Origin: Candidatus Pacearchaeota archaeon
Lineage (GTDB): Archaea > Nanoarchaeota > Nanoarchaeia > Pacearchaeales > GW2011-AR1
Reading direction: 5' to 3'
Length of the DNA: 62,807 bases
Assembly: GCA_023228245.1 (NCBI GenBank)
Contig: JALOBN010000001.1
Location: forward strand, 1 to 62,807
Positions within the stretch are counted from its first letter, which is position 1. Each line of letters opens with the position of its first letter. Made by a program: the position numbers and the translations under genes. Under the pieces are notes generated by a model. It saw nothing but the letters and a program-made list of their open reading frames with translations, was not told the origin of the DNA and searched no databases. This document shows positions 53,888 through 62,268 of this stretch, piece by piece.

Positions 53888-56800
53888 CTACCTATCTAGT
53901 GCTGCCAGAAACTGTCGAGTGTTATCATATACACTCACAGCTGTCCTGATCTCATTTTGAATTGCAATGTTGGTAATATGCTTCTCAATTGATCGAAGCA
54001 AGTCTTCCGGAGTCACCTGTACGAACGGAGACATGATCTTGAACATCGCCTGCCGCTTCTCTGGTGTGAACTTCGAAGGATGGAATTTTTGGCCATCGCT
54101 ATTCAGAAGCTTCAAGACTTTTTCTGCAGCTTCTGGATGATGGGAAACGAAGTGGCTCATCTTCTCGCGCCACACGTTATCCACAACTTTGCGCATGATG
54201 TCCCCAACCGCACCCTTGAGAGCTTGCGCCGCGCCATCCAGGATCTCGTCTGTCATCTCGGGCGAGCACGGCAGGTACGCCAAGAACTGCTTCAGGAGGG
54301 CCACGCGGTCAGCTTGCGTGAGTTCGCCAACGATGATGACCTTACTGAAGCGCCTGATGAGTGGCATCGGAATGCGCTCAGGATGGTTGGTAGCTCCCCA
54401 CAATGCCAAGTTCGGATAGGTGGTAATACCGTCCATCAACACTTGGAACTCTGTGGCGAGATTGGTACCGCCGAAAGCGTTCTGTCCTTGAGAATCATTA
54501 AGAATGGTATCAATCTCATCAATCAAGAAGAAGACTTGTTTCTTGGATTCTTTTTGGATCTTCAATCCAGCTTCAAATAGGCGCTTGGGATTCTTCTCCT
54601 GCTCACCCTTCCAACATGTTAAGAAGTCCGATGCTTGAACAAATACTCCAACAGCTTTGCGATCACTAGCGACAGCTCTCAGGACTTCAGTTTTACCACA
54701 ATTATGTGTTACTGTAAAGTCATCTAAAAGATATCTATGATTACCATCAACAGTGAAGCCAAAATATTCCTCAGGCGGAAGCTCTCTCAATTCAAACCCA
54801 ACACGAAGGACATCCTTTATTTGTTTTCTGGCCTCTGCTTTTTTACGAGCAATACGTACTGGAATTTGTTGTATATTCCCAGAAATCTTTACACGATAAT
54901 AATCTCTAGATATACCATTTGAGTCTTCTCTATCAAATGGGCGTATGTATGCGGCAAATCCAAGACTACGCGCAATAAATACCACATCATTAGCTAATAA
55001 TTTTGATTTTGATTGAAAATCATAGCATCCATCTGTCAGACTGCCATCCGTGTCTATAAGTCCAGCTAGAATTTCTAAACGATCTGATCTTAAAGATATT
55101 TTGTATATACTTGGAACAAATTTACTTTCTGTCGAAGTTCCACCAAGCCCCAAGTCTCTAAGAATAGACATAATGGGGTTTGTGTGATGTTGAATTCCAG
55201 AAAGATAATACCTAGTCACTGAAGAGGTTGGATCGGGAGATGGATTAATATGAAGATTAAACTTAGAAGCTTGAGAATATACCTCTTGTACAAGCTCGTC
55301 ATCCCCAGTGGTAAGGCCAGGACACGCCCCTAAAGATCCATCGCCAAGAAGCGCCCCTAAGAAGTAAGGATCGAGTGGAAGTATTTGTGATGTGAAGTTT
55401 ACACCAACTCTGAATAATTTAAACTCACTTCGCATGTAAGAGGACCATGATATGTAATCAGCCACAGATACATCTCTAATTTCACCGCTCATTTTATTGT
55501 GGCCCATACGAACCAAACTTAGTATATGACCTTTATTAACTACCCAAGGTTCGCCCTTTGTCGGTATAATTTCCACCATAGACTCGGTTCCATGGTGAAG
55601 GTTTTTAACCATTCGTGGTGTATTATCGTCTCCCATTAACAAATCACCACATCTAATATCTTCTACAGAAACAATCTCGCCATCAAATTTAAGTATTTTT
55701 TGTCCTTTACGATGACACCCCTGAGGACCAACAAGTAATACGTTGCTCTTGTCCGCTTTCCTGGACGGAGATGTGGCCAAGAAAACATCGAACCATTTTG
55801 CCCCATCCAAGATGTGCTTCATGAAGTCCACAACATCTTGGAATCCAGATCCGATAACCTCTTCCAGATTCACTGACGGTTTGATACCAGGCACTACCTT
55901 CAGCTCACCCGGGGCATCTCCGGTGAACGCATTTCCACTGCCAATCTTGCACACGAAGAACGAGTTCTCTTCGAGGTGGTATTCTCTTAGTTCTTGTTTC
56001 CTACCAAGAATGTACTGAAGAAGCTCTGCCGTTGGAGCGCCCTCTGCAATTAGCCTAGTAATTGCGCGTAGGGTTTCGTTCTTATATCCCAACTCGTGCC
56101 GCTCTTCAATGGTGAGCAGACCAGTTTTCTCTTTGTAAGTGATGCCGCTGGGATTCAAATCCCGGATGAAGATCATCGCCTGTTCAAAGCGTCCTTTATC
56201 AGCCCTGGAAACTCGGCCTTTGAACTTCGTGATTCTCCGAATTTTGTCCGCGTGAATCTTGGCGTAGGTGCTTAAGCTCTTCCCAGACTCCCACAGCTTA
56301 CCCATCTCATCTTCAATAAACTGGATGAACTTTGAGGGGTCTCTGGCAAAAGTCCCTAGAAGCCCTGTCTTGATGGCTTCGGTCAGAAGCTCTGCTTTAC
56401 GGATGGTGTAGACTGAAATCTCGTCAACTTTCTTACCATCCTGAATCTCTCCATGCGAGTCAACGTTCTCATAGATTGACATCGCGAGATCGGTGGTGAT
56501 TGGATCTACATGAATCTCAATGCCCTCAGATGAGTGACGGTGATTGAGGGCTTTGTAGTATCCCTCAAGCCTAGTGGAGATATGCAAGCCAGTTGCGATC
56601 ACGGTTTTCAAACAGTCCTCTGCCGAGAGAATGGCATTGGCAAAAGCTGACACCGTAGGGGCGTGCATTTGATATTGAATTGTGAAAGCTTGCAGATCTT
56701 CAAAATTGGCAGCCACAAGCTTTCTAGAGAACAGCTCAATATGCTCAGCGTGCATATTCTTTGCCGTCTCATGTAGGAAGTAATGTGCTGCTTGGAGATC

Positions 56801-57142
56801 TGTAATTACTTCAAGAACAACTCGAACGAAATTATCACCATTGGAATGAGAGAAGTCTTCCAACGGATCACTCTCAACCATCAACTCGTCAAACGGGTTA
56901 TGTCGTTTGATTGCCTGTCGAACGCCTTCCAGCAGAGCATTGAAGGATTGGCGCAAGCGCTGGGCCTCATCCTCTAGGCCGTCAGAGACAGTGCTCATTT
57001 GGGCAACTATCTCGTCCACCTCGGCGGTGAAGTCTTCATCTAAGCCATTGATGACATCTACTAGTTCGTAGAAGGTGTGTGGTTTCGCCTCAACGAGCAA
57101 ATAGTTTTCACTCAGTTGGCTTCGAAGAAATTTTCTATTCAT
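53888..57142 (-). CDS. AAA+ ATPase with intein in the P-loop
   Basis: 1084 codons; spliced 745 residues. Residues 1-450 are a long helical N-terminal region. The Walker A motif GPQG-CGKT is split by the intein between Gly475 and Cys. After splicing come Walker B FFLIDEID, sensor 1 LWGATNHPE, RRF with a candidate Arg finger, and a C-terminal helical lid (MTDEILDGAAQALKGAVGDI). Member of the classic ATPase group that remodels proteins or DNA; substrate unknown. Long N-terminal domain has no recognised family. Neighbour of a membrane protein. Confidence 0.85.
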   Translation of the reverse strand: MNRKFLRSQLSENYLLVEAKPHTFYELVDVINGLDEDFTAEVDEIVAQMSTVSDGLEDEAQRLRQSFNALLEGVRQAIKRHNPFDELMVESDPLEDFSHSNGDNFVRVVLEVITDLQAAHYFLHETAKNMHAEHIELFSRKLVAANFEDLQAFTIQYQMHAPTVSAFANAILSAEDCLKTVIATGLHISTRLEGYYKALNHRHSSEGIEIHVDPITTDLAMSIYENVDSHGEIQDGKKVDEISVYTIRKAELLTEAIKTGLLGTFARDPSKFIQFIEDEMGKLWESGKSLSTYAKIHADKIRRITKFKGRVSRADKGRFEQAMIFIRDLNPSGITYKEKTGLLTIEERHELGYKNETLRAITRLIAEGAPTAELLQYILGRKQELREYHLEENSFFVCKIGSGNAFTGDAPGELKVVPGIKPSVNLEEVIGSGFQDVVDFMKHILDGAKWFDVFLATSPSRKADKSNVLLVGPQGCHRKGQKILKFDGEIVSVEDIRCGDLLMGDDNTPRMVKNLHHGTESMVEIIPTKGEPWVVNKGHILSLVRMGHNKMSGEIRDVSVADYISWSSYMRSEFKLFRVGVNFTSQILPLDPYFLGALLGDGSLGACPGLTTGDDELVQEVYSQASKFNLHINPSPDPTSSVTRYYLSGIQHHTNPIMSILRDLGLGGTSTESKFVPSIYKISLRSDRLEILAGLIDTDGSLTDGCYDFQSKSKLLANDVVFIARSLGFAAYIRPFDREDSNGISRDYYRVKISGNIQQIPVRIARKKAEARKQIKDVLRVGFELRELPPEEYFGFTVDGNHRYLLDDFTVTHNCGKTEVLRAVASDRKAVGVFVQASDFLTCWKGEQEKNPKRLFEAGLKIQKESKKQVFFLIDEIDTILNDSQGQNAFGGTNLATEFQVLMDGITTYPNLALWGATNHPERIPMPLIRRFSKVIIVGELTQADRVALLKQFLAYLPCSPEMTDEILDGAAQALKGAVGDIMRKVVDNVWREKMSHFVSHHPEAAEKVLKLLNSDGQKFHPSKFTPEKRQAMFKIMSPFVQVTPEDLLRSIEKHITNIAIQNEIRTAVSVYDNTRQFLAALDR
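54701..55717 (-). other. Intein in AAA+ ATPase Walker A (339 residues)
   Basis: Starts Cys476 (CHRKGQKILKFDGEIVSVED), block B VNKGHILSL, LAGLIDADG helices LGALLGDGSLG and LAGLIDTDGSL, ends FGFTVDGNHRYLLDDFTVTHN then Cys+1. All splicing residues are present. The insertion point is inside GxxGxGKT, so no ATP can be bound before splicing. Confidence 0.9.
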
Positions 57143-57291
57143 ATTCTATGTCTATCTTAATTGTTTTCGAGATGGATTCTTCACCAGACTGAGTGGACAC
57201 AAAAAGAGGAACTTGTTCTTCGTCTTTCAGTGTCTCTTCAATACAGTTGCTATAACCTTGATAGTAACAACTTTTAGTTCTACCTTGGGCA
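57143..57291 (-). other. 149-bp gap with an open frame lacking a start
   Basis: A frame of 53 codons ends at the TAG that overlaps the AAA+ start; it reads like protein (CSNAQGRTKSCYYQG, CIEETLKDEEQVPLFVSTQS, KTIKIDIEYE) but has no ATG, GTG or TTG near its head. It could be entered by a +1 frameshift at the end of the nucleotidase gene, or its start has been lost. The ATG at 57291 opens only 21 codons in another frame. Confidence 0.4.
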
Positions 57292-57894
57292 TTAGAACAC
57301 TTTCATCAATTTCAAATGATCAATGAGGGCGTCAACGCTTCCGGTCCTGAAGATGTTCCCGGGATCGGTTTCGCGCGAATCAATGCACCAGCCAGGAGTG
57401 CTCCACAGAACCGGAACACCAGGCCACCACCTTGGCCCGCCTACACGTTGCGCCCATGATACAACGTTTGACGGTTTATCGTCAATTAAAACATCACCGT
57501 TTACCAGGTATTTGCGATGACCTAATATGATATCTTTTCTATCAAATCCCAATTCTTCAATCAACCACTCAAACCGCTCACTAGGGTAGAATTTCGATCT
57601 TGGAATTGATGTGAGGCACACAACCTGACCAATTTCTCGTAACCTATAAATCAACTCATCTGCATAGTCATACTTTTTCAAGCCACGAATTACGCCTGGA
57701 GTTTTACAGATATAATCCCACAACTGACTACTGATAGATTTTACATTAGGATAATCAAAGTAATCCCAGTTCATCCCATCACAAGTAACATCAATATTGA
57801 ATTGGCTCTTGATAGCTCCCAGAGCCATTTCGTTGAAGTTGGCTAGAACTCCATCACAATCAATGAGTATAATCTTCTTCTGAGTGGTTTGCAT
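57292..57894 (-). CDS. 5'(3')-deoxyribonucleotidase-like HAD phosphatase
   Basis: 200 residues from the ATG at 57894. HAD motif I IDCDGVLANF (Asp nucleophile and Asp+2), CLTSIPRS (motif II Ser/Thr), KYLVNGDVLIDDKPSNV (motif IV DD). It matches phage and bacterial 5'(3')-nucleotidases that dephosphorylate dNMPs. A GTG six bases upstream is an alternative start. It overlaps the small gene upstream by 35 bases. Confidence 0.85.
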   Translation of the reverse strand: MQTTQKKIILIDCDGVLANFNEMALGAIKSQFNIDVTCDGMNWDYFDYPNVKSISSQLWDYICKTPGVIRGLKKYDYADELIYRLREIGQVVCLTSIPRSKFYPSERFEWLIEELGFDRKDIILGHRKYLVNGDVLIDDKPSNVVSWAQRVGGPRWWPGVPVLWSTPGWCIDSRETDPGNIFRTGSVDALIDHLKLMKVF

Positions 57895-58042
57895 AACCAC
57901 GAGTATAGACCGACCGCCAATTTTTCTCGTCCTTGAACATAACTTGTCTGTGAGCTTCTTTCACCGCGCTCTCTAGGGTACCAAATCCTTTTGGAAATAC
58001 CTTCTTCTGGTCTGCTTGTTTGTAAATTATAAAATCAATCAT
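57860..58042 (-). CDS. Small hypothetical protein
   Basis: 60 residues, MIDFIIYKQADQKKVFPKGF then GTLESAVKEAHRQV. A beta-hairpin/helix pattern resembling short DUF proteins that act as nucleotide-pathway accessories. Starts four bases inside the previous gene. Function unknown. Confidence 0.55.
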   Translation of the reverse strand: MIDFIIYKQADQKKVFPKGFGTLESAVKEAHRQVMFKDEKNWRSVYTRGYANHSEEDYTH

Positions 58043-58356
58043 GCGTGAGACCCCACATATACAATCGCATTACCAAAGAGGTATACATCTGGGTTTTCGC
58101 AGCTGTCGGTTTTTTCAATCCAACGCGGAAGCCAGGGTGTTGGTTCTTTCCATGTGATGACGAGCCAATCCTCATCGCCACCATTTAAACAACAAGCTTT
58201 CCTAAGCGCTTTAGGAGCTTCGTAAAATGGGAAAACGACTGCTTGATTTTCATTTTCTACGTGGCCTTGGATTACCAGTAGAATTTCTCTTGCGTCATCA
58301 ATTATTGATTGTTCGATTCCATGCTCTATCAGGTCTTTGATTGTGTATTTTGACAT
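58039..58356 (-). CDS. Hypothetical protein
   Basis: 105 residues from the ATG at 58356 (MSKYTIKDLIEHGIEQSIID), which lies six bases after the previous stop. Alternating acidic and aromatic residues (DWLVITWKEPTPWLPRW) and a C-terminal beta segment. The upstream extension overlaps another gene and is rejected. No family recognised. Confidence 0.55.
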   Translation of the reverse strand: MSKYTIKDLIEHGIEQSIIDDAREILLVIQGHVENENQAVVFPFYEAPKALRKACCLNGGDEDWLVITWKEPTPWLPRWIEKTDSCENPDVYLFGNAIVYVGSHA

Positions 58357-58361
58357 GGTGA

Positions 58362-58538
58362 CTACGGGCGATCTGGGCATTCGGCTATGGCGTGTTCCAT
58401 TCCACACTTACACGGCTCGCACGGACCAACATGTGCGTAGCCACCAGAAAGAGAGCACTTCTCATCAACGCAAACTGAAGCATATCGCTGTGTGCGTAGG
58501 CGAACCATCTCGTCTGTACAATAAGGATCGCCTATCAT
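58362..58538 (-). CDS. Small Cys-rich protein
   Basis: 58 residues from the ATG at 58538 (MIGDPYCTDEMVRL). CVDEKCSLSGGYAH and CEPCKCGMEHAIAECPD give seven Cys for one or two zinc sites. It overlaps the acidic ORF upstream by about 74 bases in another frame; GGAAA lies before the ATG. Confidence 0.5.
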   Translation of the reverse strand: MIGDPYCTDEMVRLRTQRYASVCVDEKCSLSGGYAHVGPCEPCKCGMEHAIAECPDRP

Positions 58539-58692
58539 TGTTTCCGCGCAAATAGTGTCTGTCACCAGATGGAGTGACCAACTCGTTCTCGTCCAAATCT
58601 TCCTCCTCATTAGGAGCTTCAGGAGCTTCAGGATCAAGTTCTAATGCATCAGGATCTGGCTTTGGTTTTCGGATACCTTTATTTTTAGTCAC
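58465..58692 (-). CDS. Small acidic protein, C-terminal end uncertain
   Basis: 75 residues: MTKNKGIRKPKPDPDALELD then EAPEAPNEEEDLDENEL, disordered and acidic, turning basic (RGNNDRRSLLYRRDG). The last 25 codons share DNA with the Cys-rich gene, so the true end might be a frameshift joining the two. Confidence 0.45.
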   Translation of the reverse strand: MTKNKGIRKPKPDPDALELDPEAPEAPNEEEDLDENELVTPSGDRHYLRGNNDRRSLLYRRDGSPTHTAICFSLR

Positions 58693-58740
58693 GGCAATTA
58701 TTCCGTAACCGATCTGCCATTCTCGAAATGGGCAAGAAGC

Positions 58741-59721
58741 TTACTCATAATACTCATCAAACTTGGCACAGATAAGCTTGTACGGATTGAGCGTTGTTTC
58801 CGTTGTTTCAAGCTCACAACCAGCAGCGTTCAAGTGTCCGCCTCCACCATGAGCTTTGCAGAACTTGCCACAATCAAATGACTCTCCGAAGCTTCTAAGA
58901 GACAACAGAAGCCCAGGAAAACAACCAGGGTTATTCTTGGTATAGCTGAAGCCGATGACAACTTCGCACTCATCTTCTAGAAGGTCGGAAACATCGGAGA
59001 TGAATCTGCTTGGGACAATTGCAATAACAAGACCACTGTCTGTGCGGTACGTCCATCGCTTTTCTGCAATGCTCTGCGAGCGATCATTCTCATTGGAAAT
59101 AAGAATAGGACCAAGCCAGCCGATTTTTTCATCCCAGTTTTCGGCTAGCCAAACTAAATCTTTGGACATCCAAAACTCTTTATTGAAAAACATCAAAAGA
59201 GCGGCTTGCTCGCATGATTCCTTCCAGCACTCATGTTCTAACTGCCAATTGTCCCTGATACCAGCTACAAAAGCGAAGTGTCTTACGAATCTTACAGTAT
59301 CAATGGCAGCTGCTAGAACTCCAGTAGCCAACTTGTGATCATTGATTGGTTTCCAAACCTCACGATACGCTAGATAGGCCCCACTAATCTCCGGATCGGT
59401 TTCCTTGCAAGCGAAGGCGCTATTCAACCCGTATGCGGCAACTGTGTCCCTAGAATACTTGTGATGATCAAGAACGATAGTTCCGACATCAACAAACTCC
59501 TGAGTTCTGTCCTGTGGAGGAGTGCAATCACAGAAGAGAAGGCCAGGCTCAGCCTTCATCTCTCTATATTCGGCAGAGTCATGTTGAGCAAAGATGATCT
59601 GTTCTGGCTTGAGATTTAGGGCATCTCTCAAGATTATGGCAGATGCCGTTCCATCTGGGCAATTGGCATGAACGACAACTTTAGTTACTGCTTGTAGTTG
59701 TGAAATTTGCATATCATCCAC
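58741..59721 (-). CDS. DHH-family phosphoesterase
   Basis: 326 residues. VVVHANCPDGTASAIIL (DHH motif I variant), CDCTPPQ, IVLDHHKYS (the DHH signature), and C-terminal AHGGGGHLNAAGCE (DHHA1 domain). Known relatives are RecJ exonuclease, NrnA oligoribonuclease/pAp phosphatase and cyclic dinucleotide phosphodiesterases; motif order and size fit NrnA-like enzymes best. Could clear nanoRNAs or signal nucleotides. The start overlaps the previous stop. Confidence 0.85.
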   Translation of the reverse strand: MDDMQISQLQAVTKVVVHANCPDGTASAIILRDALNLKPEQIIFAQHDSAEYREMKAEPGLLFCDCTPPQDRTQEFVDVGTIVLDHHKYSRDTVAAYGLNSAFACKETDPEISGAYLAYREVWKPINDHKLATGVLAAAIDTVRFVRHFAFVAGIRDNWQLEHECWKESCEQAALLMFFNKEFWMSKDLVWLAENWDEKIGWLGPILISNENDRSQSIAEKRWTYRTDSGLVIAIVPSRFISDVSDLLEDECEVVIGFSYTKNNPGCFPGLLLSLRSFGESFDCGKFCKAHGGGGHLNAAGCELETTETTLNPYKLICAKFDEYYE

Positions 59722-59806
59722 TCATCAAACTGAACATGACATTCAACATCAAGGCTATTACTGTGGTATTGTAGGCGAACGATTGTATGGCATGCACTAA
59801 AGCCAT
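59714..59806 (-). CDS. 30-residue hydrophobic peptide
   Basis: MALVHAIQSFAYNTTVIALM then LNVMFSLMSG, one membrane helix. Starts inside the stop of the next gene up (ATGGCTTTAG) and ends overlapping the DHH start, so overlaps on both sides support it; there is no other evidence. Confidence 0.4.
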   Translation of the reverse strand: MALVHAIQSFAYNTTVIALMLNVMFSLMSG

Positions 59807-59952
59807 TCGCCTAATTGATCTGCTGGTAATTGCAACATCGGAAGTTTGAAAGCAAGAACCAATAGTGAAGGCGAAAGGAACGAGAGTCCTCCAACAACAC
59901 GCACAGATCCATTGTTTTGCGTTCTGCGATAGTACATCCGAGCGTACCTCAT
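59797..59952 (-). CDS. Small membrane-type protein
   Basis: 51 residues from the ATG at 59952 (GGA five bases upstream); MYYRRT 15 bases later is an alternative. VRVVGGLSFLSPSLLVLAF is hydrophobic and followed by KLPMLQLPADQLGEWL. Function unknown. Confidence 0.4.
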   Translation of the reverse strand: MRYARMYYRRTQNNGSVRVVGGLSFLSPSLLVLAFKLPMLQLPADQLGEWL

Positions 59953-59969
59953 TGTCCAGCTTATATGGT

Positions 59970-60104
59970 TTAAAACCTATGCCCCAACAACTCCGGACAG
60001 ACAGACGGCCCACCACAATGCTCGGCCTTGGCTTCGTGCTCTCGCATCAGGGCAATGGAAGCTAGAAGGGAGGCCCTCTTCGTGATAGGCGAGCTATTCG
60101 TCAT
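59970..60104 (-). CDS. Small hypothetical protein
   Basis: 44 residues, MTNSSPITKRASLLASIALM then REHEAKAEHCGGPSVCPELL. The ATG overlaps the upstream stop by 11 bases. A His/Cys set near the C-terminus could bind a metal. Confidence 0.4.
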   Translation of the reverse strand: MTNSSPITKRASLLASIALMREHEAKAEHCGGPSVCPELLGHRF

Positions 60105-60888
60105 CGCTAGTCTGAAGTCCTGGGTACATCTCATAGCAAAGCGTCTCGATATGCCTTTTCAGGGCGTCATGGATTTCGGCAATCCCGACTCGACCCCTAT
60201 ACTCTTGAAGGAGCCATTCATAGTCTGTCCGCTCGTGACGAAGGAAATTGACAGCGATCCTCGAAATGAACTCCTGCGATTCATTGCCGCAAGCGTACTT
60301 CTCGTGATGGCCGCGAGAATAATGAAGATCGTTGTATGTCTCCACCGCCAATGTCCGCAATTCGCCGAGGGTTCTGGGCCATTCGGAGGTCCAGTTTGAC
60401 GACGTGATATGCTCCTCAAGTTCTGCCAGTGCCTTCTGCCGTTTTGTCTCAACCGCCCTTCGCGACGCCGCCTGCCGATCTGATCGCCTGGCGTCTATAT
60501 CGGCCACCATGTCCTTCACCGACTTGCGTTTCGCGAGCCGCACCAATTCGGTGGGATCATACAGCCCCACTGGTGGTCCCGACTTGTAGTACTGGTTGGC
60601 TACAAAGTCAGTGGGTTGAATCAGGCGTTCGAGTCTATTCGGGGTAACGCCTATCAACGTCGCTGCCGTCGTCTTTCCAAAAACCAAACATTCTCTTGAT
60701 TGGGTTTCGTATTGCAGCTTCTTGCAGGCACGACGACGTGCGGCCACTACCTTCTCGTCAATCATGATTGCATCTCCTGTTCTGAACGAGCTACCAACCT
60801 TGCTGGCAGCCATTGTCGCAACCACCAAAGGCTCGCCGAGTGTCGGGGCGGTATCCTCAGTATGCTTCATCTCAGTATGCTTCACCAT
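60094..60888 (-). CDS. Hypothetical DNA-binding-like protein
   Basis: 264 residues from the ATG at 60888 (MVKHTEMKHTEDTA), a short KHTE repeat, no strong ribosome site. A central part (TAATLIGVTPNRLERLIQPT, GLYDPTELVRLAKRKSVKDM) looks like a winged or MerR-type DNA-binding fold with a YxP..V helix; the rest is helical and basic (RRSDRQAASRRAVETKRQKA). Regulator is a guess. Confidence 0.5.
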   Translation of the reverse strand: MVKHTEMKHTEDTAPTLGEPLVVATMAASKVGSSFRTGDAIMIDEKVVAARRRACKKLQYETQSRECLVFGKTTAATLIGVTPNRLERLIQPTDFVANQYYKSGPPVGLYDPTELVRLAKRKSVKDMVADIDARRSDRQAASRRAVETKRQKALAELEEHITSSNWTSEWPRTLGELRTLAVETYNDLHYSRGHHEKYACGNESQEFISRIAVNFLRHERTDYEWLLQEYRGRVGIAEIHDALKRHIETLCYEMYPGLQTSDDE

Positions 60889-61072
60889 AACAGATGCATT
60901 TGGCTGCGTTCTGTGTCCGGCCCGAACCAATTATCCCCGCTTGCGGCTCTTGGTCTGAATTCCCGTGACTCCGAGCGCGATTTCGACGGTCGCTTGACTC
61001 AGCGAGCGGTTCCATCCGGACGGCTACAAGAAGGCCGACTTTAGCCGACTTGGGATTATGTAGGAATGGCAT
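60872..61072 (-). CDS. Possible small basic protein
   Basis: 66 residues starting 17 bases inside the previous gene (MPFLHNPKSAKVGLLVAVRM) and rich in Arg/Ser/Asn. Most of it lacks clear coding character, and another frame could be used. It overlaps the 60888 start by 17 bases. Confidence 0.28.
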   Translation of the reverse strand: MPFLHNPKSAKVGLLVAVRMEPLAESSDRRNRARSHGNSDQEPQAGIIGSGRTQNAAKCICYGEAY

Positions 61073-61337
61073 TTTCTACTTCTATCTCTACAAATCTGAT
61101 ATTTGACCAGTAGTACAATCGCCCAGAATGAGTTGAGGCTCCTGCAACATCTGTAAGGAACAAACTCAAATCATTATTTTCAAAAGTGGAAGATGCAGCA
61201 CTTACTGCTCGCAGCAAACCGCCCAATGTACAATACGCTCCAAGACATTTGATAGAGCTTCCCTCATGTCTTCCTTGATATGAGAAAGTTCTGATACCTT
61301 GAGATTCCAGAAGTGCTTGTACAGGATGTTTTTTCAT
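61056..61337 (-). CDS. Hypothetical protein
   Basis: 93 residues. MKKHPVQALLESQGIRTFSY, then IKCLGAYCTLGGLLRAVSAA and LFLTDVAGASTHSGRLYYWS. Alpha/beta, no recognised family. Four-base overlap with the zinc protein upstream. Confidence 0.58.
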   Translation of the reverse strand: MKKHPVQALLESQGIRTFSYQGRHEGSSIKCLGAYCTLGGLLRAVSAASSTFENNDLSLFLTDVAGASTHSGRLYYWSNIRFVEIEVENAIPT

Positions 61338-61804
61338 GTTGTTCTGTATTTGCGATCACAACCTTCGTACATGTTATCCACACCAGTTGCATTGAACCTT
61401 GCCAAGCGATTCAAGTCTTCTGTAGCCCCAGGTGCATCCGGAGGGCATGGGCAGAAGCTTCCCCACCGACGATCTGGGCCGTGGCCATCTTGGCAGAACC
61501 ATCCGCGCTCACGACACTCAGCCACTCCAGGCCATTCTCCGGTCCAAGGAAGGTAGCCTCCAATCTCTTCCACAGCTGCATCGAACTTCTCGTACATTTC
61601 TTGAGTTGGGCCATTGTGGTAGATGTCTGGATGTTCAACTTCAAGCAATGACCTATTCATTCCATTGACCTTATAGACACAACCGCAAGAGATGAGTTGC
61701 ATCTTACACATAGGACAGCGCTCAACATCACAGCCATGAATATGCTTAGCTCCAATCACCGCGGCGCAATCATGACATTGCATATTTGCTGAATGTACAT
61801 TCAT
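61334..61804 (-). CDS. Zinc-binding protein, HGCDVERCP family
   Basis: 156 residues. N-terminal zinc ribbon CHDCAAVIG...HGCDVERCPMCKMQLISCGC, then LPWTGEWPGVAECRERGWFC and GHGPDRRWGSFCPCPPD, ending in DLNRLARFNATG. I recognise this set of motifs from a conserved bacterial and phage protein of unknown role (HGCDVERCP, PWTGE.PG..EC...G). Cytoplasmic, metal-binding; overlaps neighbours by four bases. Confidence 0.7.
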   Translation of the reverse strand: MNVHSANMQCHDCAAVIGAKHIHGCDVERCPMCKMQLISCGCVYKVNGMNRSLLEVEHPDIYHNGPTQEMYEKFDAAVEEIGGYLPWTGEWPGVAECRERGWFCQDGHGPDRRWGSFCPCPPDAPGATEDLNRLARFNATGVDNMYEGCDRKYRTT

Positions 61805-62067
61805 AGTTTTGATAAGGCGGCCTGAGCGGCACCTTCCCCATTATCTCTATCGTACAGAAATGGATCGAAACTATCACCGCTCAAATCAACCTTCATGACT
61901 CGGCCTTGAAGATAATCAAAGCTAAGAGATAGTGTAAGTATATGCTCAGCCTGCTCTCGCGTCATGTCTGCAGGGATGTGCCAAAGGTTACCTAGACCTT
62001 GAGCACGCGCTGAGTTGTATAGTGCGGCCAGAACATCCGCTTTATTAAATTTTGATATATCAATCAT
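61801..62067 (-). CDS. Conserved phage/bacterial small protein (RVMKVDLSGD family)
   Basis: 88 residues. DISKFNKADVLAALYNSARAQ, MTREQAEHIL, FDYLQGRVMKVDLSGDSFDP and YDRDNGEGAAQAAL make up a highly conserved family that I know from phages and bacteria, without a proven function. Full length. Overlaps both neighbours. Confidence 0.75.
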   Translation of the reverse strand: MIDISKFNKADVLAALYNSARAQGLGNLWHIPADMTREQAEHILTLSLSFDYLQGRVMKVDLSGDSFDPFLYDRDNGEGAAQAALSKL

Positions 62068-62246
62068 GAGTCAGGCCCATCTACCCAATAAGAATGGCCG
62101 CACTCCTTATTGGTGCATGTAAACTTCTCGTCCTCATATCCACCACAAGAAGAATCCCAAACCCTGACGGTCATCGCCGATCCGCATTTTGGGCATTTGC
62201 GATCACAGGGCTTTTCTTCATTGAAGGTGCCGTCTAATTCGCTCAT
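62064..62246 (-). CDS. Small zinc-ribbon protein
   Basis: 60 residues from the ATG at 62246 (AAGAG upstream); longer starts are possible. CDRKCPKCGSAMTVRVWDSS then FTCTNKECGHSYWVDG is a zinc ribbon of the transcription-factor-S or rubredoxin kind. Confidence 0.6.
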   Translation of the reverse strand: MSELDGTFNEEKPCDRKCPKCGSAMTVRVWDSSCGGYEDEKFTCTNKECGHSYWVDGPDS

Positions 62247-62268
62247 CTCTTGTGTGTGCATTCTAGGC

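Noticed and set aside
60840..60885. Direct repeat CTCAGTATGCTTC as a regulatory element
   Set aside because: The repeat is in frame and encodes the KHTE duplication of the protein at 60094; no separate role is needed.
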